Below are positions 1 through 12,544 of a DNA stretch of 64,000 nt, in pieces. This stretch comes from Pezizomycotina sp. ARF18 (taxonomy: Eukaryota; Ascomycota): the NCBI GenBank assembly GCA_002224055.1, contig AZLU01000198.1, positions 1-64,000 of the forward strand. The letters run 5' to 3'. Positions within the stretch are counted from its first letter, which is position 1. Each line of letters opens with the position of its first letter. A model generated the notes under the pieces. It was not told the origin of the DNA. It worked only from the letters and a program-made list of their open reading frames with translations, and did no database searches. Position numbers and translations under genes: made by a program.

Positions 1-154
1 CATCGCCAGACCCGAAATTATACACACTCCTCGGAGGTACACGCGAACGTACAGTCGGTTGACTAGTAGGACGAAGGTAAGCTCATACTCCATTCGAAGC
101 GATGTACTGGTAGCCCAGTATGGCGTTTTTGACGAGCGACTCCGAGTTCGACAT
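1..154 (-). CDS. Partial hypothetical gene running off the left edge
   Basis: Reading the minus strand, an ATG at 154 opens a frame starting MSNSESLVKNAILGYQYIAS, which continues for about 22 codons to a GTATGA-like donor near 108. The remaining sequence to the window edge has coding-like GC content. I do not recognise the product and only the first exon can be read, so the intron is a guess. The call rests only on the good start context and the compositional contrast with the AT-rich DNA to its right. Confidence 0.3.
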
Positions 155-159
155 GCTTT

Positions 160-1670
160 CAATATCGAATAATCCAAGTTCAACGCCGGGAAGAAATTAG
201 TGTCTCATTCCTTCCTCGATTTCGGTAGGGATCAGGCGACCAAGGGGTTGACTGCCTTTATAGAACTGGCCGTCTCCTGTTTGAAACTTTCCGACTAACA
301 TGTCTGATCAGTCTAGATCCCAGTTCGCTAATAATGAAGGAGATGGGTGGGGGCAATAATATATGCCCTTTATAGCGTTTGTAGATAAGATTCTCCATTC
401 TCTCTCCAGAAAAAAAGCTGCCTGCTCTGTGTATGAGCGTCTCGTAGCTCGCCAATCAGCGCAAGGGCTACTTGAGACGCCACTAAAGGTCTCATCAGAG
501 AGTTTTTTTTATGGACGAAATCAAAGATTTCGTGGTAGAGCATAGCGCAATTGGAGCTGTTTGATAGGATATGATTACTTATTCTTCACACACTGCCCGG
601 TTTCATCTCTCGATCAGCCACTATGATCGAATCAAGAGCAGAGCGAGGTCGGCATACTGTCCACTTGGAGATAACCACCGCTCTCTCCGATTAGCGATTG
701 CAGGGTTGATCGTCGATCCTGTCAAGGTTTTACCGCAAGCCAGGCTTGATCAGATAGCATGCTAAGTAGATTTTCTCCTTTGAGAATGACGATCTTTCTA
801 GATAAAACTAGTTTCATTGCGTATACTAGAACTTGAACATGACATTTGAAAAAGAAATATTCGTATTTCGGATAGTGCAGGGGAACTCGGCATGTAGCTA
901 GCTATATTGTAGACGGGAAAGGTCCCTAAGTGTGTCTGAAGACACCGATTCGTGTAGATTTCGATAATAATGACGAAAAGTGAAAGAACGACGACGTAAA
1001 TAATAAAACGAAAACGATTTAAATGAAAAAGAACCATTATAATACTCGAAAAACAACGTGTGATGATGAAAAGGCATAATAACTAAGAAGAATAAAGAGG
1101 AAAATACTTTTACATATGACTAGAGGAGCGTATAATAAACGTCCTTAATATATAATGCGCCTCCAAAATGCGCCCCTTTTCCCCACCACAATATAATAGT
1201 AGTGCTGCTTTGCAGTTCCACATGCCTGGTTTTCAGAGGAAATCAGTGCTTGCGAACCGTATTCCCGGGGGAGGGGAGCCCCAGCACCCTCCCCCCACCC
1301 CTCCCGCCCGTTAGGCGTAAGATTAATGGGGAGGTAGTTATTTATGTTATAAATTTAGTACTCGCGACAATATCACTGCATGCTACTACTGTATTGTTTT
1401 TTATCTATTTACTTATTACTAACAATAGCTACGTAATAATGTTTATTATTGGTTGTATTAGCGAAGTGCGTGTAAATAAAAATAAAAATTCATTAAATTT
1501 AGAAAAAAAAAAATAATAAAAAAAAAATAAGATAAAACCGTTTTATAAGTTTTAAAAATTTCAGGAATCGAGGAGGTAGTCCGTAATTTTTTGTTCCGTT
1601 CGCTCCTCACTGTATGGAAAACTAGGCACAGTAGTATTTCGATTCTAACGATTCTATATCATTCCGGTGA
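160..1670. other. AT-rich intergenic stretch, no supported gene
   Basis: About 1.5 kb of AT-rich DNA with only short chance frames. It holds a GC-rich patch at about 1255-1320 with runs of G and C, and an A-rich stretch at 1499-1530. I see no conserved protein pattern, tRNA or repeat boundary here. Confidence 0.5.
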
Positions 1671-1677
1671 TCTTATC

Positions 1678-3180
1678 TTAGATTGAAGAAAGTAAAACAT
1701 CACAGCTTCTGCTCCGCAAGGGTAACAACTTCTCCTCCTCAGACTCCCCTTTGATACTCTTTGCGACATTGTCAATCTCGGCCTGGGTTTTAGGGAGTAC
1801 GCATCCTGATGGCCTGTCAAATACTCCTTCAGTACTGCAGCTGGGCCTGTTCTGCCGGAGGAGCCTTGCGCTTCGAGAGATACTCAGCATCAAGGGGGTC
1901 AAGCTTGCATAATCTGTGACGTCTCCAATCTTATTTTGAAGCCCTAGCTTCCGCACCATTCTTCGTCCGAGTCTGATAGCTTCACTTCATCCTCTAGCTT
2001 TTTTGCATCGGCTGACGGCGCCTTTTCGTCGGCCGCTTTAAGTTGTTTGGTGAGATACCTCTCGAGCATCTGCATATTTATTTGCTTATATTAGTTTCGC
2101 TACGGGCAAGAGAAGATGAGATAATAAACACTGCATTCAATGGATTGAATGGAAATCGTCGAAACCTATCCGAGATTGTATTCACCTTCTTCCTGTCTTT
2201 TCAACGTTCGTTTGAACCACGCTGACCAAACCCTGGCCAACCAGGACTTGCCCTTCCGAACATGTATCAATCATTATACGGCTTTCGTTCAGAGCTGGCG
2301 CCGCTTCTCTCATGTACTCTTGGCGACGTCGAGGCCAGCGAGGTCGGACATAGCCAATGGATTTTGTCTTGTCACCTTTCTTTATAGCATCCCTATCAGA
2401 TGGAATAACAGAGACATTAGCATTCATCACGGGCTTAAGGAGGACAAATTAAGGGTTAAGAATAGAGAAATGAGTATTCGAAATTGGAAAGGGGAGCTTA
2501 CTGCAAAATTTCCCCAGAGCTTCTTCTCGTCCCCAAATTCCCCCGTGCTCCCCGCATGCGGATTAATCGGCTTCCACTCCCGAACCGCTTCTCCATCGAT
2601 TCCGCCGTGAGCATCATGCGCGCGGTCTGCTCCTCCAGCCGGTCCTCGTAGAACTCCATCTTCGCGCGTAGTCTGCCATCTCTTTCTCGTCTTCCGCGTC
2701 CAATTTTTTGCTCCCTTGTCGTGGAGCCCGTCCATCTCTTATACAGATATGTGTATTTCATTCCCATCGAGACGTCCGTTCTGGCCTTCAGGGCACCTTG
2801 AGGTCATATCCGCCGCCGCGCCGGGAGACTCTTCTTGGAGCTTCCTCTGGATACTTGTTCCTGGGCGCGAGCTTCCGCGGTACACGTCGTCCATCTCCAG
2901 CAGACCCTGCGGATTTCCTCCTGTCCCTATACGCATTTTTAACGCAGCGATTAATAGGGCGCCCCCCAAGAAATTAGTATTCCAGTGAAAATAATACTTA
3001 CCGGCTCGAAGTTTTCCCGGGAAAAGGTATCCTTTATGTCGGTTCCCGCGTCATCCTTTGGTCCGAGTCCGTTTTCATAACGATGGCCACGCTTGAACTC
3101 TATGGCTGGCCATTCGAGTAGTATGCATCGAAACAGTGCAGAGAGCGGCGAGGACCGCTAGGGCCTGTTTAGATGCATGA
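1678..3180 (-). CDS. Hypothetical charged, partly coiled-coil protein, frame broken
   Basis: Several minus-strand frames with coding character follow one another. Near 2730-2560 there is a helical charged stretch (KMEFYEDRLEEQTARMMLTA) leading into WKPINPHAGSTGEFGDEKKL in a second frame. Near 2320-2260 there is REYMREAAPALNESRIMIDT. Near 2060-1960 there is KAADEKAPSADAKKLEDEVK followed by an acidic SDSDEEW, and the last frame ends in a stop at 1678. A GTAAGT-like donor at about 3000 and further donor/acceptor pairs near 2470-2400 and 2170-2060 suggest at least three introns. The frame changes inside exons point to missing or added bases rather than splicing. I do not recognise the family; the product is probably an intracellular, helical, highly charged protein of 350-450 residues. 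The start is uncertain. Confidence 0.45.
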
Positions 3181-3189
3181 CGATGTCTT

Positions 3190-4250
3190 GTCCTTGTTCT
3201 TGAAACCTAAGCCGTAAGTAAATATAGAAGTCCCGTTCCCACCGTGCAGCTGTGTAAATTGCGGGACAAAGTAGATATGAAGACAGGAGGGCTCCATGGG
3301 ACTTCGCAGCGCAGTACCCTATCCTTTAAAAGCAAAAGTCCCAAGAGTACACTAATACTACTGAAATTATGTCCAGTGAGGAAAATGCAGCCGCCGCAGA
3401 CACGGCTTGAGCGCATCAGAGCTTATTCTCGATAAACCTTGGGAAGAACCGTCCCCCAGGATTCTAGATTGCGAGACGAGCAAACGCTCTCAAACGTAAA
3501 ACCTTCCACATTAAACCCTTACCACGATAGATTCGTCCTCACGATATTCTAGAACAACTCAAAGTCGACATGTAGCTCAAAGTTCCGATTACTTGTTCGC
3601 AAAGAATAGCAAACTCTTATATCGATCCGACATCATCGCCCCCATCGCAGAGAACCGGGGGCATAATTATAAACAATCCTATAAATCTTAACCAAGTTAC
3701 TACTCTAGCGCGAAGGGCTACACATGAACCTTATCTAAGACCCACGACGGGAAGATATTCAAGACAAGTGTCTGACCTGAACGTATCCTCACCCTCGTAA
3801 TTTAATCTGAATCATTTCCACCACGACAAGATGTTTGTATCCAAGCGGCTTGACGGCCTGATTTCTTGGGAAGACTATCAAGGACCACTTGTATAATCAA
3901 TGAACGATAAGAGGAGTAATTATATATTATATTAAAACTAAGCAAAAAAGCAACAGCGTTAATATGTTGTAGTCCACAGCTCGACGCCACCGGCTGCTAT
4001 ATAACCGAATTATGAACAGCTTTGAAATCTTTATATGTTGAAAAGTGCATGAGAGGCGTGATCTATCGTGACTGAACGAGAAACAGCAGAAGGTACTTAA
4101 GCAAAACAAGTAGATAGAGAAGAAGTAACATATGAAGGAAAAGAGTGGAAGTGAAATTACATATGAAAAGGAAAGAATGAAGAAGGAGAAGTTTTATATG
4201 AAGACATCCACACCGAAGTAAAAAAAACCATAGCAAAGGAAAGCCCCTGG

Positions 4251-4282
<32 letters not shown>

Positions 4283-4310
4283 ATAACCGAAAAGAAAGAA
4301 AAACCAGATT
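3190..4310. other. Intergenic, poly-A tract at about 4249-4278
   Basis: No supported gene. The stretch between 3600 and 4000 is AT-rich, with a run of about 29 A at 4249-4278 that lies just beyond the end of the next minus-strand gene. Confidence 0.5.
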
Positions 4311-4316
4311 AAAAGA

Positions 4317-5880
4317 TTAGCAAATCAAGCAAAAGACAGGAAGCAGAAAAAGGAGATATGTACGGTGTATATACAAAAGGGATGAAAAAAGCAGGCAGAA
4401 ACCAATCCACAGGTCTCCACTTTCTGTCATGAAGTCAAAAGAGTTATCACAGAACCCTAACCAGCCCCTCCTCCCCCAACCAAGCCGCGGCACCACCACC
4501 GCACCAAAAACATTCCCCCTAGCAGCCTTCTCAACAGCCCTAACACTACCCTCCGCCCAATCCTCACTCTCAAGAACACGTTTATCGTCGTCATCCTATC
4601 GTAGTCCGTCCTCCCCCCTTCCTCCTCGCATGCCTAAAGCTATGAAACCCCAGCACCAACTCCTGCTCCTCGGCGTTCTTCCGCGAACAATAAGCGCAAC
4701 GCCACTCCACGCTCGAAGGCTGACGTCGTCCATTGGCGGATATATCCTATACAACACGCATCGACGAATATACCCCATGGGTGCTAAACGTCCGAAGTCC
4801 AACCGGACCGGAAAACAGCCTGCCGATCGCGAGCGCGGGCATTTGTACAGCGGTCCCGCTTCATTTTCTTCTTCTTCGAGTCTTCATCCTCCACAGACTC
4901 AACCGTATTACTATTCCAACCCGTCTCGAATTCGACCTCGAAACCCCCACGCTGACAGGAACAGGATTATCGTCGTCGTTAAACACCAAAAAGTAACACT
5001 GTCTTCCAAACACGCATCAACCGAAGAAGTCATAAAACCCTTCGCGGGCTAACGACGCTTCCCACATCAGCCAGCGGATCAGGCCGTATAACGCGACGTC
5101 GTGGTCTTCGAACGCGTACGATCCGCGGCTGTATTACTCGCCGTAGAACTCGAAAGCTTCGCGACCTCGCCGAGCGGATCATTAGATTCCCCGCGACCTT
5201 CCGTCGTCCGTACTCGTAAAGACAGCGACGTCGCGGGCGACGGGGTAGCGTACGCGTTGTTCGTGTTACCCACCACCGAATTTCTACGCAAAAACGGGTT
5301 CGCGTCGCGGATCTTCTGGCTCATTCCTCCTTTTATTTTTAACCTGATCAGACGTCCTAACGACGGTGTGTATATCCGCAGCGTTGAAAACGGCATGCGA
5401 GGCTGTTGTAAGATACGTCTCCCCTCGCCGCCGCTTTCTTCACCGCTGGAGGCAGCGCTGCGGCCGTACGCGTACCCGCCAAAGCCGGAGCGGCGGTGGT
5501 ACGTGCTGGAAGACAGCGTGCTAGCGTCCATACTCGTACCGCGGACGTGCACGCGAACTCCGACGCGGCACTCGACGTCGTTACGCCCCTTTTGCCCCTT
5601 AATTACAACGCGGGAACTACACCGGACGTTCGCTGTTCCCTGCGCTATCCCCGTCGCGGGTGACTTGCGCGCATCTATAGCATGCTGCGCCGTCAGATGC
5701 TTCGGTAGCGGCCCTCCACCAGTAATAATAGTCGATATCTGCGGTACAGCATGCCACTATTGCCGTTACCCATTTCCGTTACCATTACCATGTCCGTTTT
5801 CGTGCGAGTCTGGACACTAGCGTAAGGAACAGCAACGAGCTTCTGCTTCCCTTTTTTAGCGGATGATCCGCTGCGCATGA
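4317..5880 (-). CDS. Hypothetical GC-rich charged protein, several frames
   Basis: The minus strand carries the coding signal here, not the long plus-strand frames. Successive pieces read like one protein: a Ser/Gly/Arg-rich section around 5550-5150; ALYGLIRWLMWEASLAREGF (about 5098-5040), then FYDFFG; FGRQCYFLVFNDDDNPVPVS near 4990-4940; an acidic-to-basic stretch with VESVEDEDSKKKKMKRDR near 4895-4850; RCAYCSRKNAEEQELVLGFH near 4690-4640, holding a CxxC pair; and LESEDWAEGSVRAVEKAARG near 4575-4520. They lie in different frames, so about five small indels or introns separate them. I do not recognise the family. GC content and codon usage match the ankyrin gene immediately upstream on the same strand, so this may be the 3' part of that gene or a close tail-to-head neighbour. 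Confidence 0.4.
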
Positions 5881-8720
5881 GCTTATCCCTCCAGCCGGTA
5901 CTTGACCATCCCGCGCCGACGACGGCGAATTGAAATCGGGTTGGTGGTGTGGTATGATACCCTCATCCCGCCGAATATCCTCGGCTGCGAGTCGTACAGC
6001 TGCTTGACGGACTGCGGTTGCAGCACCTGCAGGTTGCCATCGAAGAGGGCGTAGAAGCCGTCGCGCGGGTGAAAGTTTCGAAGAAGCGGGCGATGATCTC
6101 TGGAGTGAAGGGTTTCGAAGGGTCGAGTTGGAACGGAAGCGGATCAGGAATGACCTTCTCGCCTGTGGTGGAGGAGGTCGTGGTAAGGGTTGCTGGGGTG
6201 CTATTGGCAGAGGGCTGCTCCGGGTGTTGTCAGTTGGCGATTGGTTGATTATATCGTCGAACGTCGTCGCTGGCTGCTGAGGCTCTGCGGGTTGCGATGG
6301 CAGCGGTGGTTGACTGGAGCCGGTGGAGGGATAGAGATGGTTGCGGAAGGTGCGATGGGGAGTAAAGGTGTAATCACTGGCGCGTTGGCGATAAATAGAG
6401 GAAGTGGGTTGACGTGTGTGGAAGAGAGCGACGTCCACACCGGATTCCCGAGGTTGATCTTGAAGCTCAATCCAGCCTGAAGATCGTCTGGAAGGAGCTC
6501 GAGTATCTCTTCCCAGTTCTCTTCGGTCGCGATCACTCTTCCAGTGCTACACCAGTGGAAGTTACAGAATACACCGTCGTCGGCTCAAGGTGAGCGGACG
6601 GGTGTGGGCGTAGGTCTCGACGATCGTCTCTCTGAATGTCTACGGACGTCATCTGGAGGCATAGAAACAGGGTAAAGAAGCAGGGATAGCGGTTACATTT
6701 GAAGCTACGGGTGATATCCCAACACCCGATTCTTCCTCTTCTCTTCCTCCTCCTCCTCCGCCTCCTCCTGCACCTTCGGTTCGACTCTCGTGCCGGGTAC
6801 CTGCAGTAGCTTACTCGAAGCACTGCAAGCGGCGGCGCCTTCTCGAACGCCCCTGCTGTACCACGGCGACCCTGAAGCGACGACGACTGCGATCTGTACA
6901 GGGTTGCCTCCATCTGCGCCGGAGCTGCTGCGGCAGCTGGATAGTCCTTAACGGGTGCTTTCAGTTCCCCCGGCGCAGGGTGGACGTACCTGGGGTTGTA
7001 CCCTGAATCTTATACACCTGCGCCAGCGCGCAGCCGTTGTGTAGTCCACGCTGGGCTCCCTGGGCTTCGGAACATCCTTCCGAGCTTCCATATAGCTTAT
7101 CATCCCGTTCGGGTCCTCGTACTCCTCGCCTTCCGGATCGCGCGCGCCTAGATGTATCAGCAACCTCTCTACGTCACGTTCAGCGCTGCCGCGCGGCGTC
7201 GATCGGTGAGGCGTACGTGCCGCCGTTCGCATTCAGTTCTGCGCCGGCTTGCACTAGTATCCGGTTATATTGACGTGACCGAAGTACGCCGCCGCGATGA
7301 GCGGCGTTCCGAAGTAACCGCACTTCAGGTTGGGATTAGCGTTGTGCCGCAGCAGTAACCTGACGACATCCGGATTCTCGTACAAACTGCACACAGCAGC
7401 CTGAAGCGTGTCCCCGGTGGCCGTTCGTCGAGTTAATGTTCGCCCCATTCCGCAGTAGCAGTTCTATCACGTCAGTAACCCTCCGAACGCAGCAGCTGCA
7501 GTGCATTAGCAAACGGAGCAGCCGCACTGCCCCTCGCGTTCGCATCGCTCCCTGCGAGAGCAATTCAGTCAGCTGGAGTATTTGACCCTTCTGCGCCGCC
7601 AGTATCAGCGCATCGCCCACGTGTCGCCGACCCTAATCCTGTATCAACCTGGACGCTCCTCGACCGCATTCTCGGATAATTCCCGCGCCGGTTTTCGTAG
7701 GAGTTGCACGATTTCCTTGTGATTGTCGTTGAAAGCTGCAGCTCTGATCGCATTTCCAAAGTGGCCAGCGACCGCGCCGAGTCTGCTCCCCTCTGCAGCA
7801 GCATCTCCACGAGCTCCTTGCTGCCGAACCTCGCTGCCGCTTGTACGCTGTACCGTAAAACCCACCTATAGCGTTCACATCGGAACCGTACCGCAGCAGT
7901 ATGCTCGCGATGTCCTCGTTGCCAGTGGTACACGTTGCCGTCAGGCGGTGCCGTAGTATTCCACCACTACGTTGGATCGGCCGCCCAATTACAGAGCACG
8001 CGCACAGTGTCGATGTGCTGCCCGAACGCCGCGGCCACCATCGGAGTTCCGTAGTGTCGCCCGCGCATTGACGTCGGCGCCAGCCCGCAGGAGCGCAACG
8101 ACGATTTCCGTCCGCCCCAGGTGTGCTGCAGCTTTGCAGTGGGTTGTAGAGAAGCCGCGCGCGCGTTCGGGTTCGCGCCGTGTTTAGCAGCACTTGACGT
8201 CCTCCAAGTTTCCGCCAACGAGGCGTCGTACAGGGCATTGTCGCGGAGTTTGCGTTACCTGGACTATTGTCGTCGGGCGGTGGTTTCCCTTGTTTGGAAG
8301 GTTGTCGTCCGTCAGTTCTATTTCCGTGGCCTACTGTCGCTTGAACTCGTCTCGAAAACGGTGCATGGGGCGCTGGAGGGGCAGCGGCGACACTGGCTGC
8401 AGACCGATACCCAACCCCGTCGGTTGTCGCTGTTGCTGCCTTTGTTGTAGTGCAGCAGCCAAATTAAGGCTGCCTAACGCATCGGCGACGGCGCGGGCGG
8501 GTATGCGACGAGTCCTCGTCAACTACATACGGCGCAAGCGGGCTACGGTGGTGAGGTCCGGGGTCGGATACGAAAGGAGGGTAGTAAACGGGAGTAGGGG
8601 TGTAAAGCGACCTGATCCTGGCCAGCGTACGGGTCCGTTCCCGCTAATGACCCGGAGCCAACGGGGTCATGATTGAGGTCTGTTCGGTCACGTTTTCACC
8701 GGGCTATGCACGGGATCGGG
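5785..8720 (-). CDS. Ankyrin-repeat protein, frame broken many times
   Basis: Ankyrin repeats of the long fungal type (YGTALQAAARFG-x-ELV-x-LLLQRGAD) are unmistakable on the minus strand between about 8210 and 7130. Units include ALYDASLAxNLEDV...GANPNARA, GRTEIVVALLRAGADVNARA, DIASILLRYGSDVNAIGGFY, FGSKELVEMLLQRGAD, DVIELLLRNGANINSTNG, NPDVVRLLLRHNANPNLKCG and a last, weaker DVERLLIHLGARDPEG. That makes at least eight repeats of about 33 residues. Ahead of them is a Gln/Pro-rich N-terminal region (8720-8290). After them come an Arg/Glu-rich linker and a Pro-rich region that includes WEEILELLPDDLQAGLSFKI (about 6515) and TPEIIARFFETF. The frame shifts between almost every repeat, by one base each time, while residues stay conserved across the shifts. 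Ankyrin proteins of this kind serve as protein-interaction scaffolds and often sit behind NACHT or other STAND domains in fungi; no such domain is visible here. The true start may lie further upstream, near 9331. Confidence 0.75.
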
Positions 8721-8888
8721 GCATGCGCCCCGCACGACCGGTTCCCAGATGCGGCGGCGGGGAACTGTGAGTAAAAACTGGCTGGGATCCTTGCGAACTA
8801 CAAAATCAAAGTTTAAAAACGTTAAAGGACGCAATTGTCAGCGATGACGAAAAACTAGCAGAAGTGCAGAATGCTAGTGAGGAATCGA

Positions 8889-8924
<36 letters not shown>

Positions 8925-11840
8925 AGTAGTGGGGGAACATTTTTTTGGAAAAAGAAGGTTGGTGAACTCGAGAACCGAGGGTTGTGGCTGTGGGCTGTGT
9001 AGTGGAGGTGTGTGGTATGGTGGTTATGATTGTTGTTGTTTACATCTGCGGGTACGCGCTGAATGACGCGACGGGGTGTTCTGCCAGCGCCTGTAGCGCC
9101 GCCCGACCTCTGCCTCTTGACCTGCTGCACCAGCGCGCAAAACGAGCGCGGTGAGCTAGCTACCGGCTGATTCCATCTAATTGACTCCGTTTCGTTCGCG
9201 AACTTGGCGAGAGAATCCGCTGTTGGTTCGGTATCATAGGGCGATTGCGACGGTATAGAAGAGAAAAAGAAAAAAGAAGGGGAAAGAATAAAAAAAAAAA
9301 AAATAAAAATAACTGAATGGTAAAAAGGCAATTCGAGACTAGAGACTAGAGAGGTTTTCTGGCCGGGCAGCGAGTGGTAGGGCTGGCTGGACGTGGGATT
9401 GGCTAAAATTGAAGAAAAAAAAATATAACCACCAATTAATCTATATCAAAACTTCAATAGTATTGTCAGATATTATTATAGATAAAGTGTCATGTACTTG
9501 TGTGCTGGCCCTCTCGCTCCGCTGGCTGGCATGGAAACAAAGGAAAAACATTGGACAGACAGCCAAAGGGAAAAGCAGGAGAAGGAAGTGTGGGCTAAGA
9601 GTGGGGCACTTTTTTTTTTTTCAAACTGACTTATATCGAGGCAACTTTAGGCCTTTTAGGCTAGCAAGGCTAGGCCTATCGTGGTATAGTTTTGCTGGCT
9701 AACATATGTGCGTAATGAATAAGTGAGCAAGAGAAAACTGACGACAAAGGCTCGAAGACTCGAAGTGTTTAACAAAAGAACAATACGATTGATAATAGAA
9801 GTGGTGGGAGAAATAAGTGTCTGATAGCGGATCTTTGCGAATATTAATTATTTGATTTGCGTTGGTAGTGCGCACCGGGATACACTTATTATTATCTGGG
9901 TTCAGGCCAAGTTATTAGCAATCATATTAGGTTAATTTAAAAAAAAAAAAAAAAAAAAAGGGAGATTTGCAAAATATCGATAATCTTGTGAAAGGGGTAA
10001 TGTAATTGAAATAGGACATGGCGAAGAGAAAGAAAAGCAAAAAAGTTATATACGTCAGTAATATAAGGGAAAAGGGCGTAAGATCCAAAATATATATGCA
10101 TACCTGGTCAATTCTATTGTTTAACGAAAGGAGATCCTTGTAGCATGGGAGAGGAGAAAGGGGCGGCGAGCCGAGTATATTAAATGACACTGAAGAATGT
10201 ATTTTAGCAATAGAATTGGCAACAAAAGCAGCATCAGTGAGTAAAGGTTTGTCCGTAGAATAATAATAATAAAGGAAGCAGGCAATCTCACTCGCCACAC
10301 ACCATTGCTCAAGGCAGAAAGGCGAGAGAATCCGAGATGTATGTAATATTTGTTGTACAGTGCATCATCCCTCATCTCGCGGAATGAGCAGTTCATCCCC
10401 CTCTTGTGCATAATAATATATGTAATACGTCCGGCCGCAATTCCAACATCGGTAATAGGATCGCGAAAGTAAAACTGCCCAAAGCCCACAAACGATTACG
10501 AGTGGGGTGGAAACGAAGGAGGCTTTTGGCTTTTCGTCGTATACAGGCAGGAAATCGGGCTCTCTGCTTAGACCCTCCTAAATCTTCATTCCCTCTCTTT
10601 CCACCTTTCGTCGTCGGCTTCGTGTTGAGGTGTTCCGTAAAGGAGGGTATCGTGGTCGATTCTCAGCCAATGGGAGAAAAGCAAGCAGGCTTTTGTTGTT
10701 GTTTACCATCTTCGGGGCTGCAGCAACCACATCTCGCATCTTTTTTTCTTTTGGGTGTGACGCAGGATAAAGACTTTTTTTTTTGTCGTGTCGTGAGCGT
10801 GGCGTTTCCTGTGGGGGTCGTAAACTGAACGGGAAACGAAAATGGAGAAATTACTCTCTCGCTCAGACCATTCCGCTCAGGAACAAAGTGCGGCGAGCAT
10901 CATGGCCTGACCTTTGACCGGTGGCAATCGTTGTCGTGTTTTCGCAATGTAAACTGTACGAGCGTTTTCGGATTCTTCGACCAGGGGATTGTTTCCAGTT
11001 TCCGACATCTGCGGCGAGACAGAGGTTCCCCCTTCAGCTACATCTTTTTCTTCTACTCGGAAGGTATATATGTACTATTTTGATACGGGTGCGAGGCTTG
11101 CATATAGATCGACCATGTTTTGGTTTTCACCTCCACAACATGTGAAGGGTGGTTTGCTCTCGTTCCTGCATCTCGAATATTGCCATTAGGGAAAAGTTAT
11201 CCAGCATGAGAAGTTGAGACGCGATAGCGAAAGAAAAACTCTCTCTCCGCCGACGATTTGCGACCTTCCAATACAAAGCCGAGGGCTCTGGGACCTGTTG
11301 GAAGTGGGGGCCTATCCTTGGTCACGAGCGCCTTCAGAGGATTCTCGGCGAGCCGTGCTCGTGACTGTGCCTACAGACTCGGAGGTTCAGTGAGACATTG
11401 ATGTAAACCCGGAGTAAGTCTCGGATAGCGCGGGTTTCGTACCATGGTTCTGCAAGGGGTATAAGAAAAGATGAGATGAAAAAAGATCGTCAGCCGCTGG
11501 CGGTTATGATTAGTCGAGAGACGAGGGTCGAGACCAGACGAAAATTAAAAAATACAAAAAATCAAGTTTGCGAAAATCGCGATAAGGAGTTTGAGGGCAA
11601 GAAAAAAGCACCACACCACCCACCACTTACGAAAAGATGGCTTTCAAATTCCGACTCGCTCCTTCTCATCATCCCAACTTTTTCAAAAAATCTGCCGAGA
11701 GCAATAATCCAAACATTCCTGGCTCTTGCATTTTTCCAGGATACCGGTTGCTTTAAGCCCCCACCTCGCCGGAACAGGGGAAAGCGATCCGAAGATCCCA
11801 GCGACGGAAATAATCGGCAGTCCATGAGCCGTCTCATCCA
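8721..11840. other. Mostly intergenic; possible 5' exon of the ankyrin gene
   Basis: A minus-strand piece at about 9240-8990 contains DTEPTADSLAKFANETESIR and a His/Asn-rich run and could be a 5' exon of the ankyrin gene, but the evidence is weak. A T-run of about 30 lies at 8891-8920, A-runs at 9291-9303 and 9938-9958. From 9400 to 11840 there are only short AT-rich or low-complexity frames and I see no gene. Confidence 0.4.
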
Positions 11841-11843
11841 CCC

Positions 11844-12440
11844 TTAGAACTGGGGTTTTGAAACTCGGAAGACAAGGAAGGCGATGGATGGATTTCGATG
11901 CTTGGGTACTGCGGGAAGGAAGCAAGCGTAAGAGTTAGTAAGCTCAACTGGAACAGACCGGGGCAATAGTAGGAAGGAGGATTGCCACTTTCTGCATACG
12001 TCAATGTGAAGAACCGAGTTGTGAAAAATAGAAGCATGTTTTGGGACAACCGAGCTGGTCGTCGTTCCAGACACCGACATTCGCTCGTCGGAGAAGGCCG
12101 AAAAATAAGGAGGGGTTTCGAGCATATGGCCGATTGATCCGGAGGACCGAACCAAAAGTGCCAGCCTTTTCCCTGTCCTGTTGAATCGAACGGTCTTGTT
12201 TGTAGGCAGTACCTCGGGAGGTGATGGGCTCTTACCTCCTGTGCTTTCCGAGAGCCCAAGCTCAGTGCAATTTTCACGGCGGCCACAAGCCTTTGACACA
12301 CAGCGGGTACCAGAAGCTCGAGGAGGCGAGGTGAGTGAAGGAATTCGATGAGAAGAGAGAGCATGGCGAGGAGACGAAGATGCTGGACTTCTGAATCTCG
12401 AAGACGCATCGCCATGATGATGATGACCACGATGATGCAC
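11844..12440 (-). CDS. Possible hypothetical protein (198 aa)
   Basis: An uninterrupted minus-strand frame of 198 codons starting at 12440 begins with a His/Ser/Pro-rich segment (MHHRGHHHHGDASSRFRS) and continues with moderately hydrophilic sequence (LPTNKTVRFNRTGKRLALLV). A second frame of the same length runs on the same strand shifted by one position, so open length alone is not persuasive. No family is recognised. It may be a chance open frame in a locally stop-poor stretch. Confidence 0.2.
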   Translation of the reverse strand: MHHRGHHHHGDASSRFRSPASSSPRHALSSHRIPSLTSPPRASGTRCVSKACGRRENCTELGLSESTGGKSPSPPEVLPTNKTVRFNRTGKRLALLVRSSGSIGHMLETPPYFSAFSDERMSVSGTTTSSVVPKHASIFHNSVLHIDVCRKWQSSFLLLPRSVPVELTNSYACFLPAVPKHRNPSIAFLVFRVSKPQF

Positions 12441-12544
12441 GAAAGCTAATCGAGTGAGTTGGCGATGATGGGACGAAGGAGGAGGAAACGAAGTGGACGA
12501 TGGAGATGAGGGTGGTTTTTAAAAACTTTGTGCTTGTGTTCCTC

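Noticed and set aside
2149-2610. 153-codon plus-strand frame
   Set aside because: Lies opposite coiled-coil-like coding pieces on the minus strand and has no pattern of its own.
4429-5820. Long plus-strand open frames (207 and 239 codons)
   Set aside because: Their translation is Ser/Pro/Arg-rich and pattern-free, while the opposite strand gives coherent protein segments such as ALYGLIRWLMWEAS; they are shadows of the minus-strand gene.
10406-10828. 140-codon plus-strand frame
   Set aside because: Composition is that of the flanking non-coding DNA; no domain, intron or start context supports it.
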